This document shows, in pieces, positions 1 through 13,039 of a stretch of 64,000 nt of DNA. This stretch comes from Ptiloglossa arizonensis. Taxonomy: Eukaryota > Arthropoda > Insecta > Hymenoptera > Colletidae. A program made the translations under genes and the position numbers. The stretch is from NCBI RefSeq assembly GCF_051014685.1, contig NC_135056.1:744001-808000 (forward strand), in the 5' to 3' direction. Numbering within the stretch: the stretch's first letter is position 1; every line of letters begins with the position of its first letter. The notes beneath the pieces are model-generated. The model made no database searches and was not told where the DNA came from. It saw nothing but the letters and a program-made list of their open reading frames with translations.

Positions 1-1499
1 GTAAGAAACGCTTGAGAGACTCCAAATTTTCGCAGTTCTGATGCTCGAAACGTATAACTAGAACGGCCTAGGAGAAGACTACTCATACCGTTGTAATCGG
101 GCGAGTTTCTACTTTCAGATGCAACAGAATCTTTGCGGATTTGGTCAATCGGTTCGCGAGATACGGCAGTTTTGAGGTAAGAAACGCCTGAGAAACTCCA
201 ATTTTTCGCAGTTCTGATGCTCGAAACGAATTACTAGAACGGCCTAGGGGAAGAATACTCATATCGTTGTAGTCGGGCGAGTTTCTACTTTCAGATGCAA
301 CAGAAATTTTGCGGATTGTTCAATCCGTTCGCGAGATATGGCAGTTTTGAGGTATGAAACGCTTGAGAAACTCCAAATTTTCGCAGTTCTGATGCTCGAA
401 ACGAATAACTAGAACGGCCTAGGGGAAAACTACTCATACCGTTGTAATCGGGCGAGTTTCTACTTTCAGATGCAACAGAAATTTTGCGGATTGGTCAATC
501 CGTTCGCGAGATATGGCAGTTTTGATGTAAGAAACGCTTGAGAAACTTCAAATTTTCGCAGTTCTGATGCTCGAAACGAATAACTAGAACGGCCTAGGGG
601 AAGACTACTCATACCGTTGTAAACGGGCGGGTTTCTACTTTCAGATGCAACAGAAATTTTGCGGATTGGTCAATCCGTTCGCGAGATATGGCAGTTTTGA
701 TGTAAGAAACGCTTGAGAAACTCCAATTTTTCGCAGTTCTGATGCTCGAAACGAGTTACTAGAACGGCCTAGGGGAAGACTACTCATACCGTTGTAGTCG
801 GGCGAGTTTCTACTTTCAGATGCAACAGAAATTTGGCGGATTGGTCAATCCGTTCCCGAGATATGGCAGTTTTGAAGTAAGAAACGCTTGAGAAACTCCA
901 AATTCCCGCAGTTCTGGGGCTCGAAACGAATAACTAGAACGGCCTAGGGGAAGACTACTCATACCGTTGTAATCGGGCGAGTTTCTACTTTCAGATGCAA
1001 CAGAAATTTTGCGGATTGGTCAATCCGTTCGCGAGATATGGCAGTTTTGATGTAAGAAACGCTTGAGAAACTCCAAATTTTCGCAGTTCTGATGCTCGAA
1101 ACGAATAACTAGAACGGCCTAGGGGAAAACTACTCATACCGTTGTAATCGGGCGAGTTTCTACTTTCAGATGCAACAGAAATTTTGCGGATTGGTCGAGC
1201 CATTCGCGAGATATGGCAGTTTGAGGTAAGAAACGCTTGAGAAACTCCAAATTTTCGCAGTTCTGATGCTCGAAACGAATAACTAGAACGGCCTAGGGGA
1301 AAACCACTCATACCGCCGTAATCGGGCGAGTTTCTACTTTCAGATGCAACAGAAACTTTGCGGATTGGTCAATCCGTTCGCGAGATATGGCAGTTTTGAG
1401 GTAAGAAACGCTTGAGAAACTCCAAATTTTCGCAGTTCTGATGCTCGAAACGAATAACTAGAACGGCCTAGGGGAAGACTACTCATACCGTTGTAATCG

Positions 1500-3830
1500 G
1501 GCGAGTTTCTACTTTCAGATGCAACAGAAATTTTGCGGATTGGTCAATCCATTCGCGAGATATGGCAGTTTGAGGTAAGAAACGCTTGAGAAACTCCAAA
1601 TTTTCGCAGTTCTGATGCTCGAAACGAATAACTAGAACGGCCTAGGGGAAGACTACTCATACCGTTGTAATCGGGCGAGTTTCTACTTTCAGATGCAACA
1701 GAAATTTTGCGGATTGGTCAATCCGTTCGCGAGATATGGCAGTTTTGAGGTAAGAAACGCTTGAGAAACTCCAAATTTTCGCAGTTCTGATGCTCGAAAC
1801 TAATAACTAGAACGGCCTAGGGGAAAACTACTCATACCGTTGTAATCGGGCGAGTTTCTACTTTCAGATGCAACAGAAATTTTGCGGATTGGTCAATCCG
1901 TTCGCGAGATATGGCAGTTTTGAGGTAAGAAACACTTGAGAAACTCCAATTTTTCGCAGTTCTGATGCTCGAAACGAGTTACTAGAACGGCCTAGGGGAA
2001 GACTACTCATACCGTTGTAGTCGGGCGAGTTTCTACTTTCAGATGCAACAGAAATTTGGCGGATTGGTCAATCCGTTCCCGAGATATGGCAGTTTTGAAG
2101 TAAGAAACGCTTGAGAAACTCCAAATTCCCGCAGTTCTGATGCTCGAAACGAATAACTAGAACGGCCTAGGGGAAGACTACTCATACCGTTGTAATCGGG
2201 CGAGTTTCTACTTTCAGATGCAACAGAAATTTTGCGGATTGGTCAATCCGTTCCCGAGATATGGCAGTTTTGAAGTAAGAAACGCTTGAAAAACTCAAAA
2301 TTTTCGCAGTTCTGATGCCCGAAACGAATAACTAGAACGGCCTAGGGGAAGACTACTCATACCGTTGTAATCGGGCGAGTTTCTACTTTCAGATGCAACA
2401 GAAATTTTGCGGATTGGTCAATCCGTTCGCGAGATATGGCAGTTTTGATGTAAGAAACGCTTGAAAAACTCAAAATTTTCGCAGTTCTGATGCCCGAAAC
2501 GAATAACTAGAACGGCCTAGGGGAAGACTACTCATACCGTTGCAATCGGGCGAGTTTCTACTTTCAGATGCAACAGAAATTTTGCGGATTGGTCAATCCG
2601 TTCGCGTGGTATGGCAGTTCTGAGGTAAGAAACGCTTGAGAAACTCCAAATTTTCGCAGTTCTGATGCTCGAAACGAATAACTAGAACGGCCTAGGGGAA
2701 AACTACTCATACCGTTGTAATCGGGCGAGTTTCTACTTTCAGATGCAACAGAAATTTTGCGGATTGGTCAATCCGTTCGCGAGATATGGCAGTTCTGAAG
2801 TAAGAAACGCTTGAGAAACTCCAAATTTTCGCAGTTCTGATGCTCGAAACGAATAACTAGAACGGCCTAGGGGAAGACTACTCATACCTTTGTAATCGGG
2901 CGTTTCTCTACTTTCAGATGCAACAGAATCTTTGCGGATTGGTCAATCCGTTCGCGAGATATGGCAGTTTTGAGGTAAGAAACGCTTGAGAAACTCCAAT
3001 TTTTCGCAGTTCTGATGCTCGAAACGAATAGCTAGAACGGCCTAGGGGAAAACTACTCATACCGTTGTAATCGGGCGGGTTTCTACTTTCAGATGCAACA
3101 GAAATTTTGCGGATTGGTCAATCTGTTCGCGAGATATGGCAGTTTTGATGTAAGAAACGCTTGAGAAACTCCAAATTTTCGCAGTTCTGTTGCTCGAAAC
3201 GAATAACTAGAACGGCCTAGGGGAAGACTACTCATACCGTTGTAATCGGGCGAGTTTCTACTTTCAGATGCAACAGAATCTTTGCGGATTGGTCAATCCG
3301 TTCGCGAGATATGGCAGTTTTGAGGTAAGAAACGCTTGAGAAACTCCAATTTTTCGCAGTTCTGATGCTCGAAACGAATTACTAGAACGGTCTAGGGGAA
3401 GACTACTCATACCGTTGTAGTCGGGCGAGTTTCTACTTTCAGATGCAACAGAAATTTTGCGGATTGGTCAATCCGTTCGCGAGATATGGCAGTTTAAGGT
3501 AAGAAACGCTTGAGAAACTCCAAATTTTCGCAGTTCTGATGCTCGAAACGAATAACTAGAACGGCCTAGGGGAAAACTACTCATACCGTTGTAATGGGGC
3601 CAGTTTCTACTTTCAGATGCGACACAAATTTTGCGGATTGGTCAAACCGTTCGCGAGATATGGCAGTTTGAGGTAAGAAACGCTTGAGAAACTCCAAATT
3701 TTCGCAGTTCTGATGCTCGAAACGAATAACTAGAACGGCCTAGGGGAAGACTACTCATACCGTTGTAATCGGGCGAGTTTCTACTTTCAGATGCAACAGA
3801 AATTTTGCGGATTGGTCAATCCGTTCCCGA
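1500..3830 (+). repeat. Dispersed higher-order satellite block, copy 1
   Basis: Marker variants in this block are GAAACTAATAAC at about 1797, TACCTTTGTAATCGGGCG at 2885, GAATAGCTAGAAC at about 3027, a TTGCTCG change at about 3188 and GTAATGGGGCC at 3591. All recur in the same order exactly 11537 bp downstream (66 monomers) in about 13.04-15.36 kb, with only scattered substitutions. Part of the block also recurs near 10.4-11.3 kb, there with one extra monomer inserted (offset 7516 before, 7689 after). Confidence 0.88.
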
Positions 3831-6800
3831 GATATGGCAGTTTTGAAGTAAGAAACGCTTGAAAAACTCAAAATTTTCGCAGTTCTGATGCCCGAAACGA
3901 ATAACTAGAACGGCCTAGGGGAAGACTACTCATACCGTTGTAATCGGGCGAGTTTCTACTTTCAGATGCAACAGAAATTTTGCGGATTGGTCAATCCGTT
4001 CGCGAGATATGGCAGTTTTGATGTAAGAAACGCTTGAAAAACTCAAAATTTTCGCAGTTCTGATGCCCGAAACGAATAACTAGAACGGCCTAGGGGAAGA
4101 CTACTCATACCGTTGCAATCGGGCGAGTTTCTACTTTCAGATGCAACAGAAATTTTGCGGATTGGTCAATCCGTTCGCGTGATATGGCAGTTCTGAGGTA
4201 AGAAACGCTTGAGAAACTCCAAATTTTCGCAGTTCTGATGCTCGAAACGAATAACTAGAACGGCCTAGGGGAAGACTACTCATACCGTTGTAAACGGGCG
4301 GGTTTCTACTTTCAGATGCAACAGAAATTTTGCGGATTGGTCAATCCGTTCGCGAGATATGGCAGTTTTGATGTAAGAAACGCTTGAGAAACTCCAAATT
4401 CCCGCAGTTCTGAGGCTCGAAACGAATAACTAGAACGGCCTAGGGGAAGACTACTCATACCGTTGTAATCGGGCGAGTTTCTACTTTCAGATGCAACAGA
4501 AATTTTGCGGATTGGTCAATCCGTTGGCGAGATATGGCAGTTTTGAGGAAAGAAACGCTTGAGAAACTCCAATTTTTCGCAGTTCTGATGCTCGAAACGA
4601 GTTACTAGAACGGCCTAGGGGAAGACTACTCATACCGTTGTAGTCGGGCGAGTTTCTACTTTCAGATGCAACAGAAATTTGGCGGATTGGTCAATCCGTT
4701 CCCGAGATATGGCAGTTTTGAAGTAAGAAACGCTTGAGAAACTCCAAATTCCCGCAGTTCTGGGGCTCGAAACGAATAACTAGAACGGCCTAGGGGAAGA
4801 CTACTCATACCGTTGTAATCGGGCGAGTTTCTACTTTCAGATGCAACAGAAATTTTGCGGATTGGTCAATCCGTTCGCGAGATATGGCAGTTTTGAGGTA
4901 AGAAACGCTTGAGAAACTCCAATTTTTCGCAGTTCTGATGCTCGAAACGAATTACTAGAACGGTCTAGGGGAAGACTACTCATACCGTTGTAGTCGGGCG
5001 AGTTTCTACTTTCAGATGCAACAGAAATTTTGCGGATTGGTCAATCCGTTCGCGAGATATGGCAGTTTAAGGTAAGAAACGCTTGAGAAACTCCAAATTT
5101 TCGCAGTTCTGATGCTCGAAACGAATAACTAGAACGGCCTAGGGGAAAACTACTCATACCGTTGTAATGGGGCCAGTTTCTACTTTCAGATGCGACACAA
5201 ATTTTGCGGATTGGTCAAACCGTTCGCGAGATATGGCAGTTTGAGGTAAGAAACGCTTGAGAAACTCCAAATTTTCGCAGTTCTGATGCTCGAAACGAAT
5301 AACTAGAACGGCCTAGGGGAAGACTACTCATACCGTTGTAATCGGGCGAGTTTCTACTTTCAGATGCAACAGAAATTTTGCGGATTGGTCAATCCGTTCC
5401 CGAGATATGGCAGTTTTGAAGTAAGAAACGCTTGAAAAACTCAAAATTTTCGCAGTTCTGATGCCCGAAACGAATAACTAGAACGGCCTAGGGGAAGACT
5501 ACTCATACCGTTGTAATCGGGCGAGTTTCTACTTTCAGATGCAACAGAAATTTTGCGGATTGGTCAATCCGTTCGCGAGATATGGCAGTTTTGATGTAAG
5601 AAACGCTTGAAAAACTCAAAATTTTCGCAGTTCTGATGCCCGAAACGAATAACTAGAACGGCCTAGGGGAAGACTACTCATACCGTTGCAATCGGGCGAG
5701 TTTCTACTTTCAGATGCAACAGAAATTTTGCGGATTGGTCAATCCGTTCGCGTGATATGGCAGTTCTGAGGTAAGAAACGCTTGAGAAACTCCAAATTTT
5801 CGCAGTTCTGATGCTCGAAACGAATAACTAGAACGGCCTAGGGGAAGACTACTCATACCGTTGTAAACGGGCGGGTTTCTACTTTCAGATGCAACAGAAA
5901 TTTTGCGGATTGGTCAATCCGTTCGCGAGATATGGCAGTTTTGATGTAAGAAACGCTTGAGAAACTCCAAATTCCCGCAGTTCTGAGGCTCGAAACGAAT
6001 AACTAGAACGGCCTAGGGGAAGACTACTCATACCGTTGTAATCGGGCGAGTTTCTACTTTCAGATGCAACAGAAATTTTGCGGATTGGTCAATCCGTTGG
6101 CGAGATATGGCAGTTTTGAGGAAAGAAACGCTTGAGAAACTCCAATTTTTCGCAGTTCTGATGCTCGAAACGAGTTACTAGAACGGCCTAGGGGAAGACT
6201 ACTCATACCGTTGTAGTCGGGCGAGTTTCTACTTTCAGATGCAACAGAAATTTGGCGGATTGGTCAATCCGTTCCCGAGATATGGCAGTTTTGAAGTAAG
6301 AAACGCTTGAGAAACTCCAAATTCCCGCAGTTCTGGGGCTCGAAACGAATAACTAGAACGGCCTAGGGGAAGACTACTCATACCGTTGTAATCGGGCGAG
6401 TTTCTACTTTCAGATGCAACAGAAATTTTGCGGATTGGTCAATCCGTTCGCGAGATATGGCAGTTTTGATGTAAGAAACGCTTGAGAAACTCCAAATTTT
6501 CGCAGTTCTGATGCTCGAAACGAATAACTAGAACGGCCTAGGGGAAAACTACTCATACCGTTGTAATCGGGCGAGTTTCTACTTTCAGATGCAACAGAAA
6601 TTTTGCGGATTGGTCGATCCATTCGCGAGATATGGCAGTTTGAGGTAAGAAACGCTTGAGAAACTCCAAATTTTCGCAGTTCTGATGCTCGAAACGAATA
6701 ACTAGAACGGCCTAGGGGAAAACCACTCATACCGCCGTAATCGGGCGAGTTTCTACTTTCAGATGCAACAGAAACTTTGCGGATTGGTCAATCCGTTCGC

Positions 6801-8523
6801 GAGATATGGCAGTTTGAGGTAAGAAACGCTTGAGAAACTCCAAATTTTCGCAGTCCTGATGCTCGAAACGAATAACTAGAACGGCCTAGGGGAAAACTAC
6901 TCATACCGTTGTAATGGGGCCAGTTTCTACTTTCAGATGCGACACAAATTTTGCGGATTGGTCAAACCGTTCGCGAGATATGGCAGTTTGAGGTAAGAAA
7001 CGCTTGAGATACTCCAAATTTTCGCAGTTCTGATGCTCGAAACGAATAACTAGAACGGCCTAGGGGAAGACTACTCATACCGTTGTAATCGGGCGAGTTT
7101 CTACTTTCAGATGCAACAGAAATTTTGCGGATTGGTCAATCCGTTCCCGAGATATGGCAGTTTTGAAGTAAGAAACGCTTGAAAAACTCAAAATTTTCGC
7201 AGTTCTGATGCCCGAAACGAATAACTAGAACGGCCTAGGGGAAGGCTACTCATACCGTTGTAATCGGGCGAGTTTCTACTTTCAGATGCAACAGAAATTT
7301 TGCGGATTGGTCAATCCGTTCGCGAGATATGGCAGTTTTGATGTAAGAAACGCTTGAAAAACTCAAAATTTTCGCAGTTCTGATGCCCGAAACGAATAAC
7401 TAGAACGGCCTAGGGGAAGACTACTCATACCGTTGCAATCGGGCGAGTTTCTACTTTCAGATGCAACAGAAATTTTGCGGATTGGTCAATCCGTTCGCGT
7501 GATATGGCAGTTCTGAGGTAAGAAACGCTTGAGAAACTCCAAATTTTCGCAGTTCTGATGCTCGAAACGAATAACTAGAACGGCCTAGGGGAAGACTACT
7601 CATACCGTTGTAAACGGGCGGGTTTCTACTTTCAGATGCAACAGAAATTTTGCGGATTGGTCAATCCGTTCGCGAGATATGGCAGTTTTGATGTAAGAAA
7701 CGCTTGAGAAACTCCAAATTCCCGCAGTTCTGAGGCTCGAAACGAATAACTAGAACGGCCTAGGGGAAGACTACTCATACCGTTGTAATCGGGCGAGTTT
7801 CTACTTTCAGATGCAACAGAAATTTTGCGGATTGGTCAATCCGTTCGCGAGATATGGCAGTTTTGAGGAAAGAAACGCTTGAGAAACTCCAATTTTTCGC
7901 AGTTCTGATGCTCGAAACGAGTTACTAGAACGGCCTAGGGGAAGACTACTCATACCGTTGTAGTCGGGCGAGTTTCTACTTTCAGATGCAACAGAAATTT
8001 GGCGGATTGGTCAATCCGTTCCCGAGATATGGCAGTTTTGAAGTAAGAAACGCTTGAGAAACTCCAAATTCCCGCAGTTCTGGGGCTCGAAACGAATAAC
8101 TAGAACGGCCTAGGGGAAGACTACTCATACCGTTGTAATCGGGCGAGTTTCTACTTTCAGATGCAACAGAAATTTTGCGGATTGGTCAATCCGTTCGCGA
8201 GATATGGCAGTTTTGATGTAAGAAACGCTTGAGAAACTCCAAATTTTCGCAGTTCTGATGCTCGAAACGAATAACTAGAACGGCCTAGGGGAAAACTACT
8301 CATACCGTTGTAATCGGGCGAGTTTCTACTTTCAGATGCAACAGAAATTTTGCGGATTGGTCGATCCATTCGCGAGATATGGCAGTTTGAGGTAAGAAAC
8401 GCTTGAGAAACTCCAAATTTTCGCAGTTCTGATGCTCGAAACGAATAACTAGAACGGCCTAGGGGAAAACCACTCATACCGCCGTAATCGGGCGAGTTTC
8501 TACTTTCAGATGCAACAGAAACT
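3292..8523 (+). repeat. Higher-order repeat: three tandem copies of a 9-10 monomer block
   Basis: Rare monomer variants recur in the same order at a fixed offset. ACGGTCTAGG, GTAATGGGGCCAG, GTAAACGGGCGGG, CCGTTGGCGAG and GAGGAAAGAAAC in about 3.3-4.9 kb reappear 1573 bp (9 monomers) downstream in about 4.9-6.5 kb. About 5.08-6.78 kb then reappears 1747 bp (10 monomers) downstream in about 6.83-8.52 kb. Within the blocks I saw few or no changes, while neighbouring monomers differ at several positions. This is the signature of recent multi-monomer unequal exchange. A further 3-monomer repeat links about 8.16-8.54 with 8.68-9.06 kb (offset 524). Confidence 0.9.
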
Positions 8524-11500
8524 TTGCGGATTGGTCAATCCGTTCGCGAGATATGGCAGTTTTGAGGTAAGAAACGCTTGAGAAACTCCAAATTTTCGCA
8601 GTTCTGATGCTCGAAACGAATAACTAGAACGGCCTAGGGGAAGACTACTCATACCGTTGTAATCGGGCGAGTTTCTACTTTCAGATGCAACAGAAATTTT
8701 GCGGATTGGTCAATCCGTTCGCGAGATATGGCAGTTTTGATGTAAGAAACGCTTGAGAAACTCCAAATTTTCGCAGTTCTGATGCTCGAAACGAATAACT
8801 AGAACGGCCTAGGGGAAAACTACTCATACCGTTGTAATCGGGCGAGTTTCTACTTTCAGATGCAACAGAAATTTTGCGGATTGGTCGATCCATTCGCGAG
8901 ATATGGCAGTTTGAGGTAAGAAACGCTTGAGAAACTCCAAATTTTCGCAGTTCTGATGCTCGAAACGAATAACTAGAACGGCCTAGGGGGAAACCACTCA
9001 TACCGCCGTAATCGGGCGAGTTTCTACTTTCAGATGCAACAGAAACTTTGCGGATTGGTCAATCCGTTCGCGAGATATGGCAGTTTTGAGGTAAGAAACG
9101 CTTGAGAAACTCCAAATTTTCGCAGTTCTGATGCTCGAAACGAATAACTAGAACGGCCTAGGGGAAGACTACTCATGCCGTTGTAATCGGGCGAGTTTCT
9201 ACTTTCAGATGCAACAGAAATTTGGCGGATTGGTCAATCCGTTCCCGAGATATGGCAGTTTTGAAGTAAGAAACGCTTGAAAAACTCAAAATTTTCGCAG
9301 TTCTGATACCCGAAACGAATAACTAGAACGGCCTAGGGGAAGACTACTCATACCGTTGTAATCGGGCGAGTTTCTACTTTCAGATGCAACAGAAATTTTG
9401 CGGATTGGTCAATCCGTTCGCGAGATATGGCAGTTCTGAGGTAAGAAACGCTTGAGAAACTCCAATTTTTCGCAGTTCTGATGCTCGAAACGAGTTACTA
9501 GAACGGCCTAGGGGAAGACTACTCATACCGTTGTAGTCGGGCGAGTTTCTACTTTCAGATGCAACAGAAATTTGGCGGATTGGTCAATCCGTTCCCGAGA
9601 TATGGCAGTTTTGAAGTAAGAAACGCTTGAGAAACTCCAAATTCCCGCAGTTCTGATGCTCGAAACGAATAACTAGAACGGCCTAGGGGAAGACTACTCA
9701 TACCGTTGTAATCGGGCGAGTTTCTACTTTCAGATGCAACAGATATTTTGCGGATTGGTCAATCCGTTCCCGAGATATGGCAGTTTTGAAGTAAGAAACG
9801 CTTGAAAAACTCAAAATTTTCGCAGTTCTGATGCCCGAAACGAATAACTAGAACGGCCTAGGGGAAGACTACTCATACCGTTGTAATCGGGCGAGTTTCT
9901 ACTTTCAGATGCAACAGAAATTTTGCGGATTGGTCAATCCGTTCGCGAGATATGGCAGTTTTGATGTAAGAAACGCTTGAAAAACTCAAAATTTTCGCAG
10001 TTCTGATGCCCGAAACGAATAACTAGAACGGCCTAGGGGAAGACTACTCATACTGTTGCAATCGGGCGAGTTTCTACTTTCAGATGCAACAGAAATTTTG
10101 CGGATTGGTCAATCCGTTCGCGTGATATGGCAGTTCTGAGGTAAGAAACGCTTGAGAAACTCCAAATTTTCGCAGTTCTGATGCTCGAAACGAATAACTA
10201 GAACGGCCTAGGGGAAAACTACTCATACCGTTGTAATCGGGCGAGTTTCTACTTTCAGATGCAACAGAAATTTTGCGGATTGGTCAATCCGTTCGCGAGA
10301 TATGGCAGTTCTGAAGTAAGAAACGCTTGAGAAACTCCAAATTTTCGCAGTTCTGATGCTCGAAACGAATAACTAGAACGGCCTAGGGGAAGACTACTCA
10401 TACCTTTGTAATCGGGCGTTTCTCTACTTTCAGATGCAACAGAAATTTTGCGGATTGGTCAATCCGTTCGCGAGATATGGCAGTTCTGAGTTAAGAAACG
10501 CTTGAGAAACTCCAAATTTCCGCAGTTCCGATGCTCCGAACGAATAACTAGAACGGCCTAGGGGAAGACTACTCATACCGTTGTAATCGGGCGAGTTTCT
10601 ACTTTCAGATGCAACAGAATCTTTGCGGATTGGTCAATCCGTTCGCGAGATATGGCAGTTTTGAGGTAAGAAACGCTTGAGAAACTCCAATTTTTCGCAG
10701 TTCTGATGCTCGAAACGAATAGCTAGAACGGCCTAGGGGAAAACTACTCATACCGTTGTAATCGGGCGGGTTTCTACTTTCAGATGCAACAGAAATTTTG
10801 CGGATTGGTCAATCTGTTCGCGAGATATGGCAGTTTTGATGTAAGAAACGCTTGAGAAACTCCAAATTTTCGCAGTTCTGTTGCTCGAAACGAATAACTA
10901 GAACGGCCTAGGGGAAGACTACTCATACCGTTGTAATCGGGCGAGTTTCTACTTTCAGATGCAACAGAATCTTTGCGGATTGGTCAATCCGTTCGCGAGA
11001 TATGGCAGTTTTGAGGTAAGAAACGCTTGAGAAACTCCAATTTTTCGCAGTTCTGATGCTCGAAACGAATTACTAGAACGGTCTAGGGGAAGACTACTCA
11101 TACCGTTGTAGTCGGGCGAGTTTCTACTTTCAGATGCAACAGAAATTTTGCGGATTGGTCAATCCGTTCGCGAGATATGGCAGTTTGAGGTAAGAAACGC
11201 TTGAGAAACTCCAAATTTTCGCAGTTCTGATGCTCGAAACGAATAACTAGAACGGCCTAGGGGAAAACTACTCATACCGTTGTAATGGGGCCAGTTTCTA
11301 CTTTCAGATGCGACACAAATTTTGCGGATTGGTCAAACCGTTCGCGAGATATGGCAGTTTGAGGTAAGAAACGCTTGAGAAACTCCAAATTTTCGCAGTT
11401 CTGATGCTCGAAACGAATAACTAGAACGGCCTAGGGGAAGACTACTCATACCGTTGTAATCGGGCGAGTTTCTACTTTCAGATGCAACAGAAATTTTGCG

Positions 11501-13039
11501 GATTGGTCAATCCGTTCGCGTGATATGGCAGTTCTGAGGTAAGAAACGCTTGAGAAACTCCAATTTTTCGCAGTTCTGATGCTCGAAACGAGTTACTAGA
11601 ACGGCCTAGGGGAAGACTACTCATACCGTTGTAGTCGGGCGAGTTTCTACTTTCAGATGCAACAGAAATTTGGCGGATTGGTCAATCCGTTCCCGAGATA
11701 TGGCAGTTTTGAAGTAAGAAACGCTTGAGAAACTCCAAATTCCCGCAGTTCTGGGGCTCGAAACGAATAACTAGAACGGCCTAGGGGAAGACTACTCATA
11801 CCGTTGTAATCGGGCGAGTTTCTACTTTCAGATGCAACAGAAATTTTGCGGATTGGTCAATCCGTTCGCGAGATATGGCAGTTTTGATGTAAGAAACGCT
11901 TGAGAAACTCCAAATTTTCGCAGTTCTGATGCTCGAAACGAATAACTAGAACGGCCTAGGGGAAAACTACTCATACCGTTGTAATCGGGCGAGTTTCTAC
12001 TTTCAGATGCAACAGAAATTTTGCGGATTGGTCGATCCATTCGCGAGATATGGCAGTTTGAGGTAAGAAACGCTTGAGAAACTCCAAATTTTCGCAGTTC
12101 TGATGCTCGAAACGAATAACTAGAACGGCCTAGGGGAAAACCACTCATACCGCCGTAATCGGGCGAGTTTCTACTTTCAGATGCAACAGAAACTTTGCGG
12201 ATTGGTCAATCCGTTCGCGAGATATGGCAGTTTTGAGGTAAGAAACGCTTGAGAAACTCCAAATTTTCGCAGTTCTGATGCTCGAAACGAATAACTAGAA
12301 CGGCCTAGGGGAAGACTACTCATGCCGTTGTAATCGGGCGAGTTTCTACTTTCAGACGCAACAGAAATTTGGCGGATTGGTCAATCCGTTCCCGAGATAT
12401 GGCAGTTTTGAAGTAAGAAACGCTTGAAAAACTCAAAATTTTCGCAGTTCTGATGCCCGAAACGAATAACTAGAACGGCCTAGGGGAAGACTACTCATAC
12501 CGTTGTAATCGGGCGAGTTTCTACTTTCAGATGCAACAGAAATTTTGCGGATTGGTCAATCCGTTCGCGAGATATGGCAGTTCTGAGGTAAGAAACGCTT
12601 GAGAAACTCCAAATTTTCGCAGTTCTGATGCTCGAAACGAATAACTAGAACGGCCTAGAGGAAGACTACTCATACCGTTGTAATCGGGCGAGTTTCTACT
12701 TTCAGATGCAACAGAAATTTGGCGGATTGGTCAATCCGTTCCCGAGATATGGCAGTTTTGAAGTAAGAAACGCTTGAGAAACTCCAAATTCCCGCAGTTC
12801 TGATGCTCGAAACGAATAACTAGAACGGCCTAGGGGAAGACTACTCATACCGTTGTAATCGGGCGAGTTTCTACTTTCAGATGCAACAGAAATTTTGCGG
12901 ATTGGTCAATCCGTTCCCGAGATATGGCAGTTTTGAAGTAAGAAACGCTTGAGAAACTCCAAATTCCCGCAGTTCTGATGCTCGAAACGAATAACTAGAA
13001 CGGCCTAGGGGAAGACTACTCATACCGTTGTAATCGGGC

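Noticed and set aside
991..1311. Repeated 106-codon minus-strand frames in the 175-bp satellite (also at 6410, 8157, 8681, 11828)
   Set aside because: The frame spans about two monomers and repeats its own peptide. It recurs only where the higher-order block recurs.
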